DNA of 64,000 bases. Source: Oscillospiraceae bacterium (GTDB taxonomy: Bacteria > Bacillota > Clostridia > Oscillospirales > Ruminococcaceae). This document shows positions 7,022 to 16,086 of this stretch, in pieces. The number at the start of each line of letters is the position of its first letter. The stretch's first letter is position 1. The stretch is taken from the NCBI GenBank assembly GCA_017466885.1, contig JAFTTH010000008.1, positions 1 through 64,000 on the forward strand, in the 5' to 3' direction. Both the position numbers and the translations under genes were made by a program. The notes beneath the pieces were generated by a model. It ran no database searches. It was not told the DNA's origin and saw nothing but the letters and a program-made list of their open reading frames with translations.

Positions 7022-8500
7022 TTATGATTCGGGAGGAGGTAAAACCGGCAGCGAAAACCAGAAGCAGCTCCCCTGCCCAAGGGTGCTTTCCACCCCGTAG
7101 CCGCCGCCGTGAAGCTCCATCACCGACCGGACGATGGAAAGCCCCAGTCCCGTTCCGATAGCGGCCTGCTTATGCTCCTTATCCACCTTATAATACCGGT
7201 CCCAGATCAGGGGCAGATTTTCCTCTGCGATTCCCTCACCGGTATCCACTACCTCAATCCGGACAAAGCCCTCCCCCACAATCTGCCGCAGGATGACCAA
7301 CCGGTCCGGCCCGGTATAGTTGATGGCGTTATTGACCAGGTTATAGATTACCTGACTGATCCGCAGTTCATCGGCGGAAACGTAAACCTCCCTATCGTGG
7401 AGGAATTCAATGCGGTATCCCTGCTGCCGGGTCAGCTTATTGTATCGCGTCAGCGTCCTTTGAATGGTCCGGGTCAGGGAAAACTCCTCCACCGAAAGGG
7501 TTTGGGTCCCCGACTGGAGCTTGGAGATATCCAAAAGGTCATTGACCAAAAGGGAAAGCCTCTGTGTTTCATCAATGATAATCTGCATATTTTCCGGAGT
7601 ATTTTCCCCCGGAATATCCCGCATAACCTCGCTATACCCGGCGATCATAGTCAGAGGGGTGCGCAGGTCGTGAGAGACATTGGCAATCAGCTCCCGCTTC
7701 AAGGCCTCGGTTTTTCCCAGCTCGGTGGCGGTCATGTTCAGCGTCCGGCCAAGCTCGGCAATCTCCCGGTAACCTGTTTCGGGGAAATGCATCTCATACT
7801 GTCCGGCGGCCAACGCCTTGGCCCCCTCGTTGATCCGGACAATGGGCCGGGAAACGGTCCTGGCGATGATAACGGCCAGCAGAAGCGCCACCATCAGCAT
7901 AATCACCGAGATGCAGATCAACTGCACCCGCAGGGTATAGACCGTTGCGTCCACGGGGGAAACGATGGCGTTGAGCATCAGTACCCGCTCTCCGCCTGCT
8001 CCGTCCGGAAGGACCGAAACGGAAACGATGCTTTCAATGGAATCCCGCTGACGGATCCCCGGAAACCGGTCCTGCCGCAGAGGTGGCGCACCTGGAGGGG
8101 CTCCTGAAACCCCCTCCCACTCAAAGGTTTCCAGATGACTTCCGCCGTTTTTCAGCGCTCGATCGTAAAGGGCGTAGCGGCCATCCGGGGTCATCCGGTG
8201 GATGACGCAATCGTGAAGGTAGTCTACCGAGGCAAGCTGTCTTCCCTCTCCATCGCAGAGAAGGATGCACAGATCCTCCTGCTGGGCAACCGCCTCCAGG
8301 TAATCCTGCAGCTCCTCCGATCCGACATTCCGGGCAATGGATTCGGCGGTGGAGCGGATGGATGCGGTTTTGATGGCACGGTAAAAATCATCCAACAGCA
8401 CGATCTGAAAGATCCAGAGCAGTCCCAGCGTTACCACGGTGAAGATGGCAAGATAGAGAAAAAACCGCCATTTGATCCCCAGCTTATTCTTCCGTGTCAA
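7022..8500 (-). CDS. HAMP sensor histidine kinase
   Basis: This inner-membrane kinase phosphorylates the response regulator encoded just upstream. About 492 residues show a first membrane helix near 15-35, an extracellular sensor region of about 150 residues, a second helix near 190-215, a HAMP linker, the phosphoacceptor His in NVSHDLRTPLT (about residue 277), the N box NLVNNAINYTG and G boxes DTGEGI and GTGLGLSIV. I prefer TTG 8500, nine bases after GAGGAG, over TTG 8512, which lies against that ribosome binding site. It overlaps the regulator gene by a few codons, so translation is probably coupled. Neither the signal nor the target genes can be read here. Confidence 0.93.
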   Translation of the reverse strand: MTRKNKLGIKWRFFLYLAIFTVVTLGLLWIFQIVLLDDFYRAIKTASIRSTAESIARNVGSEELQDYLEAVAQQEDLCILLCDGEGRQLASVDYLHDCVIHRMTPDGRYALYDRALKNGGSHLETFEWEGVSGAPPGAPPLRQDRFPGIRQRDSIESIVSVSVLPDGAGGERVLMLNAIVSPVDATVYTLRVQLICISVIMLMVALLLAVIIARTVSRPIVRINEGAKALAAGQYEMHFPETGYREIAELGRTLNMTATELGKTEALKRELIANVSHDLRTPLTMIAGYSEVMRDIPGENTPENMQIIIDETQRLSLLVNDLLDISKLQSGTQTLSVEEFSLTRTIQRTLTRYNKLTRQQGYRIEFLHDREVYVSADELRISQVIYNLVNNAINYTGPDRLVILRQIVGEGFVRIEVVDTGEGIAEENLPLIWDRYYKVDKEHKQAAIGTGLGLSIVRSVMELHGGGYGVESTLGQGSCFWFSLPVLPPPES

Positions 8501-9158
8501 ACCGGTAGCCAACTCCTCTCAGCGTAACGATATGCCGGCTATACTCCCCGAGGGATTTGCGAAGGATCTTGATATGGGTATCCAGGGTGCGGTCGTCACC
8601 GTAAAAATCATAGCCCCAAACATCGGTAATCAGCTTTTCCCGGGCGAGGGCCACATTCCGGTTTTTGACCAGGTAGAAAAACAGATCATACTCCTTGGGG
8701 GACATCTCCACCCGTTTATTGTCAATATAGACCCGGCGGGCGGTGAAATCCACCGTCAACCCATTGATGATGACAACATCCTTGGGGGAATAGCTGCCGC
8801 TGGCTCTTTTGAGGATCGCCCCGACCCGCATCATCAGTTCCCGGGGAGAAAAGGGCTTGACCACGTAATCGTCGATCCCCAGTTCAAAGCCGTGAATCCG
8901 GTCATACTCCTCCCCTCTGGCCGACAGCACGATAATGGGCGTATTGGAAAACTTCCGGATCTCCCGGCAGGCAGAATACCCATCCAGCTCGGGCATCATA
9001 ATATCCATAATAATCATATCAAAGCTTTGCTTTTTGCAGAGGAGGACCGATTCCATTCCGTTGGCGGCCTCATAGACCGAATGCCCCTCAAATTCCGCAT
9101 ATTTGCGGATAATCTCCCGGATCTTCTGTTCGTCATCCACGACGAGAAGCTTTGCCAT
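8484..9158 (-). CDS. OmpR/PhoB-family response regulator
   Basis: The 224-residue protein has an N-terminal receiver domain with the acidic pair DDE at 8-10, phosphoacceptor Asp52 in MDIMMPELDG, and the switch Thr/Ser and Lys in VLSAR and VVKPFSPREL. A C-terminal winged-helix DNA-binding domain ends in DTHIKILRKSLG and TLRGVGYRF. ATG 9158 is preceded by AAAGGAG; longer in-frame starts lie in the promoter region and are rejected. It is the first gene of the operon with the kinase. The targets are unknown. Confidence 0.95.
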   Translation of the reverse strand: MAKLLVVDDEQKIREIIRKYAEFEGHSVYEAANGMESVLLCKKQSFDMIIMDIMMPELDGYSACREIRKFSNTPIIVLSARGEEYDRIHGFELGIDDYVVKPFSPRELMMRVGAILKRASGSYSPKDVVIINGLTVDFTARRVYIDNKRVEMSPKEYDLFFYLVKNRNVALAREKLITDVWGYDFYGDDRTLDTHIKILRKSLGEYSRHIVTLRGVGYRFDTEE

Positions 9159-9326
9159 AATATCCCTCTCCTTTCCCGGGGAAGCTCCCGCTCCCCCTTT
9201 CCTTGTATTATTATAATGGATAAATGCGATATTTTCTTGCGTTTTGTGTGATGATCGCGTGAACATTTTCAGGATAATGGGGAAATTTTTGGGGATGTGT
9301 TGTGCATAATGACAATACACGTTTCC

Positions 9327-9355
9327 TTGCGGGAAAAAGAAAAATCTGTTATACT
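9327..9355 (+). promoter_or_regulatory. Promoter of the ECF sigma operon
   Basis: TTGCGG (9327-9332), a 17-base spacer and TATACT (9350-9355) precede the sigma factor gene. Confidence 0.7.
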
Positions 9356-9447
9356 AAAATTATTCTACGGATGATGAGACCAACCCGGTTCAAAAACGTA
9401 CCATATAGATGAAGGCGCTTTCAGACAGAGAGAGGGAGGTGGACAGT

Positions 9448-10002
9448 ATGGATGATCTTCAGATCATTGAGCTTTACTTTGAACGGAACGAGGATGCCAT
9501 TCAGCAGACAGATGCCAAATACGGCAAGCTTTGCCACCGGATTGCTTACAACATTCTTCACAGTCGGGAGGACTCCCAGGAGTGCGTCAACGATACATAT
9601 ATGGGCGCATGGAACGCGATCCCTCCCACGCGGCCCCGGAATCTTATGGCCTTTCTATGCAAAATCGCGCGGAATCTTTCTCTGAAACGGCTGGAGTATC
9701 TGACCAGAGAGAAACGGTCGGCCGAAATGGAGGTTGCCCTGGAGGAGCTGGAGGCGATCCTGCCGGACGACCGGTACGCTCGGGATGCTGACGGGGAGGA
9801 GCTGGGTCAACTCATTAGCAGCTTTCTCCGCACACAAAAGAAGGAGGCCCGGGATGTTTTTATCCGGAAGTACTTTTTCTTTGATTCGGTAAAGGAGATT
9901 GCCGATCGGTACTCCCTCACCGAAAGCAAGGTAAAGAATATGCTGCTCCGCACCCGCAACCGGCTCAAAGAATATCTCATTCAGGAGGGCGTTGCGCTAT
10001 GA
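9448..10002 (+). CDS. ECF-type RNA polymerase sigma factor
   Basis: The 184-residue protein has sigma region 2 (about residues 5-85, with YKLCHRIAYNIL-like and DTYMGAWNAIPP segments) and region 4 (about 120-180, VKEIADRYSLTESKVKNMLLRTR, a helix-turn-helix contacting the -35 element), separated by an acidic linker. There is no region 1 or 3, as expected for group IV factors. ATG 9448 follows GGGAGGTGG; the ATG at 9409 lacks a site. It overlaps the next gene by four bases (ATGA), the usual coupling to an anti-sigma partner. The regulon cannot be inferred. Confidence 0.92.
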   Translation: MDDLQIIELYFERNEDAIQQTDAKYGKLCHRIAYNILHSREDSQECVNDTYMGAWNAIPPTRPRNLMAFLCKIARNLSLKRLEYLTREKRSAEMEVALEELEAILPDDRYARDADGEELGQLISSFLRTQKKEARDVFIRKYFFFDSVKEIADRYSLTESKVKNMLLRTRNRLKEYLIQEGVAL

Positions 10003-10910
10003 AAATAACCAAGCTTGCAAAGGCTATCGGGCAGATCGAGGACGGTCTGATCTCCGAGGCCGCTGAACATCCCCCAAAAAGCATTTGGCTCCCCTGGGGG
10101 GCGATTGTCGCCTGCTTTTTGGTGCTGGCAATTGCCGGTGGGGTGATCTTTTTCCCACACGGAGATACCGAATACGTTAATAGCGGAATCGTTGCAGTTG
10201 AGGGGCTTGAAGGCTTTTCCATTATTGAAAACCCGGTTTATCCGGATTATACGAATGCTACGATAAGTCCGACGGATTGTTGGCTTGGTTTTTCCACACT
10301 GGAGGAATTCGAACGTTCGTCCTACCGTGCCTTTGAACCGGAATATACCCAAGTAACCGTCATCGCCCGGGTCAAACGAAAAAATTCCACCGTCTACTAT
10401 AAAGAACTCTCCGAAATCCAAAAGTTTATCTCGGATGATCTGGTCGCCCGGATTTATGCAAGTGCATCCTATTTTGCCCTGACCGAGGTAGAAATCCTTG
10501 AAATCTATAATCAAGACACCCTTATAGAGTCTAAAAAAGTAAAGGTTGGAGATACCTTGATTATCCGTGAGCAGAATGTGCCGGATCTTTCTGAAAAGGG
10601 GTCTGAAGAGGAGTCGACCGTTTATCTCCCTGCCGTTTTGCCGGTAGAACCGGGAGAACACATTATGTATTTGAATCTGCCCACAAAGCCCCTTTTTGTG
10701 GGAGAAGAAAAAATTGGGGTCACTCTCCTGCCAAATGTTTGGTCGTTTCAATATTTTCCTTTAGACCCCAATAAGCGGGGCTCTGTGTGGCTGGATAACC
10801 TCCACCAGGATGTGCTGGATAAGTATATCTATAAAACCTACGTTGCACCACCGTCAAAGGCGCCAATCCCCGATTATGACGTGGATCTTGATAAGTACGA
10901 TCGCTACTGA
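9999..10910 (+). CDS. Putative anti-sigma factor, single-pass membrane protein
   Basis: The 303-residue product has about 28 cytoplasmic residues (ITKLAKAIGQIEDGLISEA), one membrane helix near 31-53 and a large external domain rich in beta-type segments with no motif I recognise. ATGA overlap with the sigma gene, and an N-terminal helix resembling the sigma-binding end of 'anti-sigma factor domain' proteins, suggest that it holds the sigma factor at the membrane until the outer domain senses a signal. This role is inferred from position. The external domain has no cysteine pair or obvious protease site. Confidence 0.7.
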   Translation: MKITKLAKAIGQIEDGLISEAAEHPPKSIWLPWGAIVACFLVLAIAGGVIFFPHGDTEYVNSGIVAVEGLEGFSIIENPVYPDYTNATISPTDCWLGFSTLEEFERSSYRAFEPEYTQVTVIARVKRKNSTVYYKELSEIQKFISDDLVARIYASASYFALTEVEILEIYNQDTLIESKKVKVGDTLIIREQNVPDLSEKGSEEESTVYLPAVLPVEPGEHIMYLNLPTKPLFVGEEKIGVTLLPNVWSFQYFPLDPNKRGSVWLDNLHQDVLDKYIYKTYVAPPSKAPIPDYDVDLDKYDRY

Positions 10911-10947
10911 ATCGAAATCACTCAATCCGCCAAACCTAACGCAAACA

Positions 10948-10993
10948 AAAAAGCACCTGCCCGATTCCAACAGGAAGAAGGCAGGTGCTTTCA
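10948..10993. terminator. Bidirectional terminator
   Basis: AAGCACCTGCC (10951-10961) pairs with GGCAGGTGCTT (10980-10990), with A-runs and T-runs on the two sides. It serves the convergent sigma operon and acyl-CoA synthetase operon. Confidence 0.85.
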
Positions 10994-10998
10994 TTTTC

Positions 10999-12657
10999 TT
11001 ATTTTCCCATCCGTTCCAGATCACGCTTGCGGATCTCGGAGCGGCGGACCTTGCCGTTGACCGTTTTGGGGAGGCTTTCCACAAACTCGATCATCCGGGG
11101 GTATTTATAAGGAGCGGTCTCCTTCTTAACGTAGGTCTGCAGCTCCTTGACCAGCTCGTCGCTGGGGGTGTAGCCGCTCCGAAGGACACAGGTAGCCTTA
11201 ACGAGATTTCCCCGCAGCTCATCAGGGATACCCGTTACCGCGCATTCGGATACCGCGGGATGGGTCAGCAACACGCTCTCGATCTCAAAGGGCCCGATCC
11301 GGTAGCCGGAGGATTTGATGACGTCATCCGTTCTGCCAACGTACCAGTAGTAGCCGTCCTCATCCATCCAGGCGGTATCGCCGGTGTGGTAGAAGCCATC
11401 GTGCCAAACCTCCCGGGTCCGCTCTTCATCCTTATAATAGCAGAGGAAGAGACCGAGAGGGGCACCCTCCCGGGTGTCAATGACGATCTCACCCGTCACT
11501 CCGGGAGGAACGGGATTGCCGTCCTCATCCACGATGATTCCCTTATAATGAGGCAGAGGCTTGCCCATAGAGCCGGGCTTGGGGTTGGTCCCCACAAGGT
11601 TTGCCACCGTCAGGGTGGTTTCGGTCTGGCCGAAGCCCTCCATCAGCTTGATGCCGGTAGCATCATACCAGCCGTTGAAAACGTCCGGATTGAGCGCCTC
11701 TCCGGCAATGGTGCAGTATTTGAGGGCAGAAAGATCATATCCTGCCACATTCTCCCGCAGAAGGAACCGGAACATGGTGGGCGGGCAGCAGAGAGAGGTG
11801 ATCTTATATTTTTCCAGCATTCCCAGAATCTCGGCACCGTTGAACTTATCAAAATCGTAGGTAAAGACGCAGGTTTCCATCATAAACTGGCCGTAAAACT
11901 TACCCCAGACCGCCTTGCCCCAGCCGGTATCGGCAATGGTAAAGTGGATTCCCTCAGGGTCAACATTATGCCAGATCCGGGCGGTGGTCAGGTGCGCCAG
12001 AGCATAGGTATGAGCGTGGAGGACCATTTTGGGGTTGCCGGTGGTGCCGCTGGAAAAATAGAGCAGCATCGGGCCGTTTGCCTCGGTCTGAACCCGCTCA
12101 AAATTCTCGGGAGCCGCCTCAACCAGCTCGTCAAAGGGCAGCCAGCCTTCCCGCTCACCGTTGACCATCAGGAGGTTTTTCAGCTCGGGACATTCGGGCA
12201 GTGCCGCTTCCACGTGCTCTGCCACCTCGCCCTGGCCGGTGCAGATGACCGTTTTGATCCCGGCAGACTGGACCCGGTAAACCACATCGTGAGGGGTCAG
12301 CAGAAAGGTTGCCGGACAGATGACAGCCCCCAGCTTGGAAAGGGCCAGCGCAGTATACCAGAACTGGTAGTGCCGCTTGAGGATAACCATAACCATATCG
12401 CCCTTGGAAACGCCCTGGGCCGCCAGCATATTAGCGGTCTTATCGCTCAGCCGCTTCAGGTCACCGTAGGTAAAGAGATGCTCCTCCCCGGCGGGATTGC
12501 ACCAGATCATTGCCCGGCGATCCGGCTCGGCAGCGGCGATTTCATCCACCACGTCGTAGGCGAAGTTGAAATTATCGGGGTAGTGGAAATCGTAATCCAC
12601 CACCACACCGTTTTCGTTTTTCCGTTCTGTATAATATCTTTTATAAAGCTCAAGCAT
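10999..12657 (-). CDS. AMP-forming acyl-CoA synthetase
   Basis: The 552-residue enzyme activates a carboxylic acid with ATP to an acyl-AMP and transfers it to CoA. The ATP-binding motif YFSSGTTGNPK starts at residue 200, followed by EGFGQTE, the ribose-binding HTGDTAWMDEDG, the hinge GRTDDVIKSSGYRIGP and the catalytic Lys536 in TVNGKVRR. The overall form is close to medium-chain/acetyl-CoA synthetase-like (MACS) enzymes rather than to classical Acs, which is about 100 residues longer. It is the second gene behind an XRE-cupin regulator and a T-box leader. This suggests an acid tied to amino-acid metabolism, such as a branched-chain or aryl-acetic acid; the substrate is inferred, not shown. 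Confidence 0.9.
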   Translation of the reverse strand: MLELYKRYYTERKNENGVVVDYDFHYPDNFNFAYDVVDEIAAAEPDRRAMIWCNPAGEEHLFTYGDLKRLSDKTANMLAAQGVSKGDMVMVILKRHYQFWYTALALSKLGAVICPATFLLTPHDVVYRVQSAGIKTVICTGQGEVAEHVEAALPECPELKNLLMVNGEREGWLPFDELVEAAPENFERVQTEANGPMLLYFSSGTTGNPKMVLHAHTYALAHLTTARIWHNVDPEGIHFTIADTGWGKAVWGKFYGQFMMETCVFTYDFDKFNGAEILGMLEKYKITSLCCPPTMFRFLLRENVAGYDLSALKYCTIAGEALNPDVFNGWYDATGIKLMEGFGQTETTLTVANLVGTNPKPGSMGKPLPHYKGIIVDEDGNPVPPGVTGEIVIDTREGAPLGLFLCYYKDEERTREVWHDGFYHTGDTAWMDEDGYYWYVGRTDDVIKSSGYRIGPFEIESVLLTHPAVSECAVTGIPDELRGNLVKATCVLRSGYTPSDELVKELQTYVKKETAPYKYPRMIEFVESLPKTVNGKVRRSEIRKRDLERMGK

Positions 12658-12685
12658 TGTTCTTCATCCTTTCCTATCCCTCGCC

Positions 12686-13258
12686 TTATTCCGCGGGTTT
12701 GAGTACGACCGCAAGGAATTCACAATCCTCGCCGCCGGTAGCCACCATACCGTGGCCGTGGCCAGAATCGTAATAAATGGTATCTCCCGCGTGAAGGACC
12801 TCCACGTGGTCCTCCATCTGCACCTTTAGGCTTCCCTTGAGGACAAAGTCAAACTCCTGGCCCTCATGGGTGGAAAGGGCAATCTCGCCCTCATCCTTCT
12901 CCTTGATATAGGGCGCAGTAACGAGGAAGGGCTCTGCGGTCTTGCCCCGGAAGAGGGGAGCCAGGTGATGATACGCAAATCCTTCCCGGCGACGAATGGG
13001 CAGACCTTTTCCATCCCGGACGATGCTATAAAAGCTGAGCTTGGGGCGATCTCCGGTTAGAAGCTCAACCATATCCACACCGAAGCGATCTGCACATTTA
13101 TACAGGAAGGTGAAAGAAAAATCCAACTCCCCCGACTCATAACGCAGATATTCCGCCTCCGGAATTCCCACAACCTCTGCCATCTCTGCGGCGGAAATCT
13201 CCAGAATCTCCCGCAGGGTGCGAATTCGCATTGCAATCTCCATCAGTCTGTTTTCCAT
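12686..13258 (-). CDS. XRE-family regulator with cupin domain
   Basis: The 190-residue protein has an N-terminal helix-turn-helix (about residues 10-65; LREILEISAAEMAEVVGIPE) and a C-terminal cupin barrel (about 110-188; EGQEFDFVLKGSLKV, HAGDTIYYDSGHGHG). Such regulators bind a small carboxylate or similar ligand in the cupin. ATG 13258 follows AAGGAAGG; the longer frame to 13336 would start inside the T-box terminator. It lies 28 bases before the acyl-CoA synthetase and is probably co-transcribed with it, so it may sense that enzyme's substrate or product. Both genes lie downstream of the T-box. Confidence 0.9.
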   Translation of the reverse strand: MENRLMEIAMRIRTLREILEISAAEMAEVVGIPEAEYLRYESGELDFSFTFLYKCADRFGVDMVELLTGDRPKLSFYSIVRDGKGLPIRRREGFAYHHLAPLFRGKTAEPFLVTAPYIKEKDEGEIALSTHEGQEFDFVLKGSLKVQMEDHVEVLHAGDTIYYDSGHGHGMVATGGEDCEFLAVVLKPAE

Positions 13259-13315
13259 CTTTACATCCTTCCTTTCACTGAATGGCAAAGGCGTTTCGGG
13301 ATCTTTGCGGAACAA

Positions 13316-13594
13316 CAAAAAAATCCCGTCCACCAAGGGACGGGATTACCCGCGATACCACCCTATTTGCAAGCAGTAAGCTTGCCACCTCAGCAGGCTC
13401 AGGAGCAAACACTCTGATAAGCCCTCGGCCGATAACGCTGCCGCTGCGGAAGCCTTTACTCAAGCAGAACGCTCTTTCAGGACTTCGGCTCGGGAATGAT
13501 GGGATACTTGCCCGCCATTGCCTGCTTGCACCAACCGCCGGCTCTCTGAAAATGGGGATGGACAGATCCGTTTCCGTCTTTGCCTTTCAAATTT
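13316..13594 (-). ncRNA. T-box riboswitch leader
   Basis: On the minus strand the T-box core AGGGTGGTATCGCGGG (13364-13349) precedes a terminator, AATCCCGTCC/GGACGGGATT plus T-run (13347-13316). Upstream, AGAGAG followed by GGTTGGTGC resembles the Stem I distal-loop motifs, and CCATT/AATGG can close that helix. Such leaders read uncharged tRNA through a specifier codon. By position, the triplet ATC before ATTCCCGAGCC is my best specifier candidate (isoleucine), but neighbouring triplets cannot be excluded. Downstream lie the XRE-cupin and acyl-CoA synthetase genes, not a synthetase or a biosynthetic gene I can name. Confidence 0.88.
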
Positions 13595-13600
13595 GAGTGT

Positions 13601-13629
13601 ATTATAATCCCGGGATTTTGATTTGTCAA
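13601..13629 (-). promoter_or_regulatory. Promoter of the T-box transcript
   Basis: A perfect TTGACA (13629-13624) and TATAAT (13606-13601) with a 17-base spacer lie on the minus strand. Confidence 0.9.
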
Positions 13630-13719
13630 GTACTTTTTTGGAATTTTTTTCGATTTTTTTCTCTGTCCCAGAAAAAAGATGATGATTTTGCTATTTCACA
13701 AAAATTTCCGAATTCGTTC

Positions 13720-13748
13720 TTGAAAAAACGGAAAAAATCGGATATAAT
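13720..13748 (+). promoter_or_regulatory. pckG promoter
   Basis: TTGAAA (13720-13725), a 17-base spacer and TATAAT (13743-13748). It points away from the T-box promoter. Confidence 0.75.
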
Positions 13749-13818
13749 GTTATTTGTGGGAATTTGGAGCATTTTTCGTTCCATATTCTTTGATACCGTG
13801 ATCGAAGGGAGATTTACC

Positions 13819-15582
13819 ATGACCACAAACAAAAAAGTTCTTGAATTCGTTCGTGAATCTGAGCTTCTCTGCAAGCCTGACCGTGTCGTTTGGATTGACG
13901 GCAGCGACGAGCAGCTCAACGCGCTCCGCGCAGAAGCGGAGTCTACCGGCGAAATGGTCCGCCTGAATGAAGAAAAACTTCCCGGGTGCTACCTCCACCG
14001 CACCGCTGTCAATGACGTTGCCCGCGTGGAGCACCGCACCTTTATCTGCTCAAGAAATGAAGAGGACGCCGGCCCTACCAATAACTGGTGGGATCCCAAG
14101 GAGGCTTATGCGAAGCTCTCCGAGCTTTATGACGGCGCAATGAAGGGCCGCACGATGTACGTTATCCCCTATTCTATGGGCCCCATCGGCTCTCCCTTCT
14201 CCAAGGTTGGAATTGAGCTGACCGACTCGATCTATGTTGTTCTCAATATGGATATTATGACCCGGATGGGCTCTGCCGCTCTGGATCAGTTGGGCGATTC
14301 CAACGATTTCGTCCGCGGTCTCCATTCCAAGGCGCAGCTGGACGATGAGAAGCGGTATATCTGCCATTTCCCCGAGGATAATGCAATTTGGTCCATCAAC
14401 TCCGGTTACGGCGGAAACGTTCTGCTGGGCAAAAAGTGCTTTGCCCTCCGGATTGCTTCCTATCAGGGTAAAAACGAGGGCTGGATGGCCGAGCATATGC
14501 TGATTTTGGGCATTGAGAATCCCCAGGGCGAGATCAAATATATCTCCGCTGCATTCCCCTCTGCCTGCGGCAAAACAAACCTTGCCATGCTCATTCCTCC
14601 TGAGGTGTTTGCCAAGAAGGGCTACAAAGTATGGTGCGTGGGTGACGATATTGCCTGGATCCGGATCGGTGAGGACGGCCGCCTTTGGGCCATCAACCCC
14701 GAGAACGGCTTCTTCGGCGTTGCTCCCGGAACCAACGTAAAGTCCAACCCCAACGCGCTCTCCTCCACCCAGCAGGGCACCATCTTCACCAACGTTGTTC
14801 ATAATCTTGAGGATAACACCGTGTGGTGGGAGGGTCTGGATAAGAATCCTCCCAAGAACGCTCTGAACTGGAAGGGCGAGGTTTGGGATTGCACCGCCGG
14901 CGAGAAAGGTGCGCATCCCAACAGCCGGTTCACTGCTCCTGCCAAGAACTGCCCCTGCGTCAGCGCAGAGTTCAATAATCCCAAGGGTGTACCCCTGTCT
15001 GCCATTGTTTTCGGTGGACGTCGCGCCAAGACCGCTCCCCTGGTTTATCAGTCCTTTGACTGGAACCACGGCGTCTTCGTCGGATCCATTATGGCTTCCG
15101 AGACCACTGCCGCCGCTACCGGTGCTGTGGGCGTTGTTCGCCGGGATCCTATGGCGATGCTTCCCTTCTGCGGCTACCATATGGGCGATTACTTCAAGCA
15201 TTGGATCGAGATCGGCAAAAAACTGGGTGACAAGGCTCCCAAGATCTTCAACGTCAACTGGTTCCGCACCGACGATGAAGGCCACTTCATCTGGCCGGGC
15301 TTTGGTGATAACCTCCGGGTCCTCCTTTGGATCCTTGCCCGTTGCGAGGGCACTGCCGATGCGGTTGAGACTGCCATCGGTTACGAGCCCAAGGCTGAGG
15401 ATATCAACCTTGAGGGTCTGGATCTGGATATTGAGATTCTCCGCGAGCTGCTGAACGTGGATAAGGCGCTCTGGGCTGAGGAAGCCGAGGGCATCACCGA
15501 GTTCTACGGCAAGTTCGGCGACCGTCTCCCTGCCGAGCTCAAGGAAGAGCTTGAGGCACTCAAAAAGCGTTTGGCTGAGTAA
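13819..15582 (+). CDS. pckG: Phosphoenolpyruvate carboxykinase (GTP)
   Basis: The 587-residue enzyme interconverts oxaloacetate plus GTP with phosphoenolpyruvate, CO2 and GDP. In anaerobes it may run in the carboxylating direction. The GTP-family hallmarks are present: the P-loop-like FPSACGKTNLAM (about residue 250), the metal site region CVGDDIAWIR, FGVAPGTN, and the guanine-binding NWFRTDDEGHFIWPGFGDN. ATG 13819 follows GAAGGGAG; the frame upstream is open but non-coding in character. It is transcribed alone from a consensus promoter and ends at a strong terminator. The length is typical for the family. Confidence 0.97.
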   Translation: MTTNKKVLEFVRESELLCKPDRVVWIDGSDEQLNALRAEAESTGEMVRLNEEKLPGCYLHRTAVNDVARVEHRTFICSRNEEDAGPTNNWWDPKEAYAKLSELYDGAMKGRTMYVIPYSMGPIGSPFSKVGIELTDSIYVVLNMDIMTRMGSAALDQLGDSNDFVRGLHSKAQLDDEKRYICHFPEDNAIWSINSGYGGNVLLGKKCFALRIASYQGKNEGWMAEHMLILGIENPQGEIKYISAAFPSACGKTNLAMLIPPEVFAKKGYKVWCVGDDIAWIRIGEDGRLWAINPENGFFGVAPGTNVKSNPNALSSTQQGTIFTNVVHNLEDNTVWWEGLDKNPPKNALNWKGEVWDCTAGEKGAHPNSRFTAPAKNCPCVSAEFNNPKGVPLSAIVFGGRRAKTAPLVYQSFDWNHGVFVGSIMASETTAAATGAVGVVRRDPMAMLPFCGYHMGDYFKHWIEIGKKLGDKAPKIFNVNWFRTDDEGHFIWPGFGDNLRVLLWILARCEGTADAVETAIGYEPKAEDINLEGLDLDIEILRELLNVDKALWAEEAEGITEFYGKFGDRLPAELKEELEALKKRLAE

Positions 15583-15594
15583 TCCTGCATTACC

Positions 15595-15627
15595 GTTCCG
15601 GGTCGTTTTTCGGCCCGGAACTTTTTT
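15595..15627 (+). terminator. pckG terminator
   Basis: GTTCCGGG (15595-15602) pairs with CCCGGAAC (15614-15621), followed by a T-run. Confidence 0.9.
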
Positions 15628-15675
15628 GTTTGAAGTTTTTTCAAAAAAGGGATTCCTTTTTTGCCGCAGATGTAC

Positions 15676-15681
15676 TATAAT
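15676..15681 (+). promoter_or_regulatory. -10 box before zapA
   Basis: TATAAT lies 63 bases before the start; the -35 at 17 bases (TTCCTT) is weak. Confidence 0.5.
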
Positions 15682-15743
15682 AGATGTGTGTGCGTTCCGC
15701 AAAGGAATGCAGGGATTATGAATGGGGAAAGGAACATGGGATT

Positions 15744-16061
15744 ATGATGTCGAATAACCGTGTGAAAGTCAAGATCTGCGGCGCAGAGTATGCGATGATT
15801 ACCGATCAGTCGGAAGAATACGTGCTGGATCTTGCATATGAAATTGATCGGGATATGAAGCAGATTATGAATACCAGTGGCCGGGCAACTGCCACCACCG
15901 CCGCGGTGCTGACCGCCTTCTCTTACCTGGATAAGGAGCGGAGAAGCCGGGAGGCTGCTGACCATATGCGCCAGCAGATCAACGAATACATTCAGGAGGC
16001 TGCCCGCGCTCGGTTGGAGATCGAAGAGCTGAAACGCCGTCTTGCCCGGAACGAAAAATAA
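15744..16061 (+). CDS. zapA: Cell division protein ZapA
   Basis: This 105-residue protein has the ZapA pattern: an N-terminal VKVKICGAEYAMITDQSEEY strand-helix region, a YVLDLAYEIDRDMKQI helix, an Ala-rich helix around TAAVLTAFSYLDKE, and a long C-terminal coiled coil (EAARARLEIEELKRRL). ZapA binds and bundles FtsZ filaments at the division site. The start is ATG 15744, about ten bases after AAAGGA; ATG 15747 is also possible. It is followed after 25 bases by rnfB, with which it is probably co-transcribed. Confidence 0.88.
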   Translation: MMSNNRVKVKICGAEYAMITDQSEEYVLDLAYEIDRDMKQIMNTSGRATATTAAVLTAFSYLDKERRSREAADHMRQQINEYIQEAARARLEIEELKRRLARNEK

Positions 16062-16086
16062 TCCCCTTGGAAAGGCTTGATTCCCT

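Noticed and set aside
13337..13600. Possible tRNA synthetase gene start near the T-box
   Set aside because: The leader points away from pckG and serS; the first genes after it are the XRE-cupin regulator and acyl-CoA synthetase, and serS has a separate promoter with no leader.
14050..15702. A 550-codon minus-strand open frame opposite pckG
   Set aside because: pckG is unmistakable; the antisense frame has no family resemblance and no ribosome binding site.
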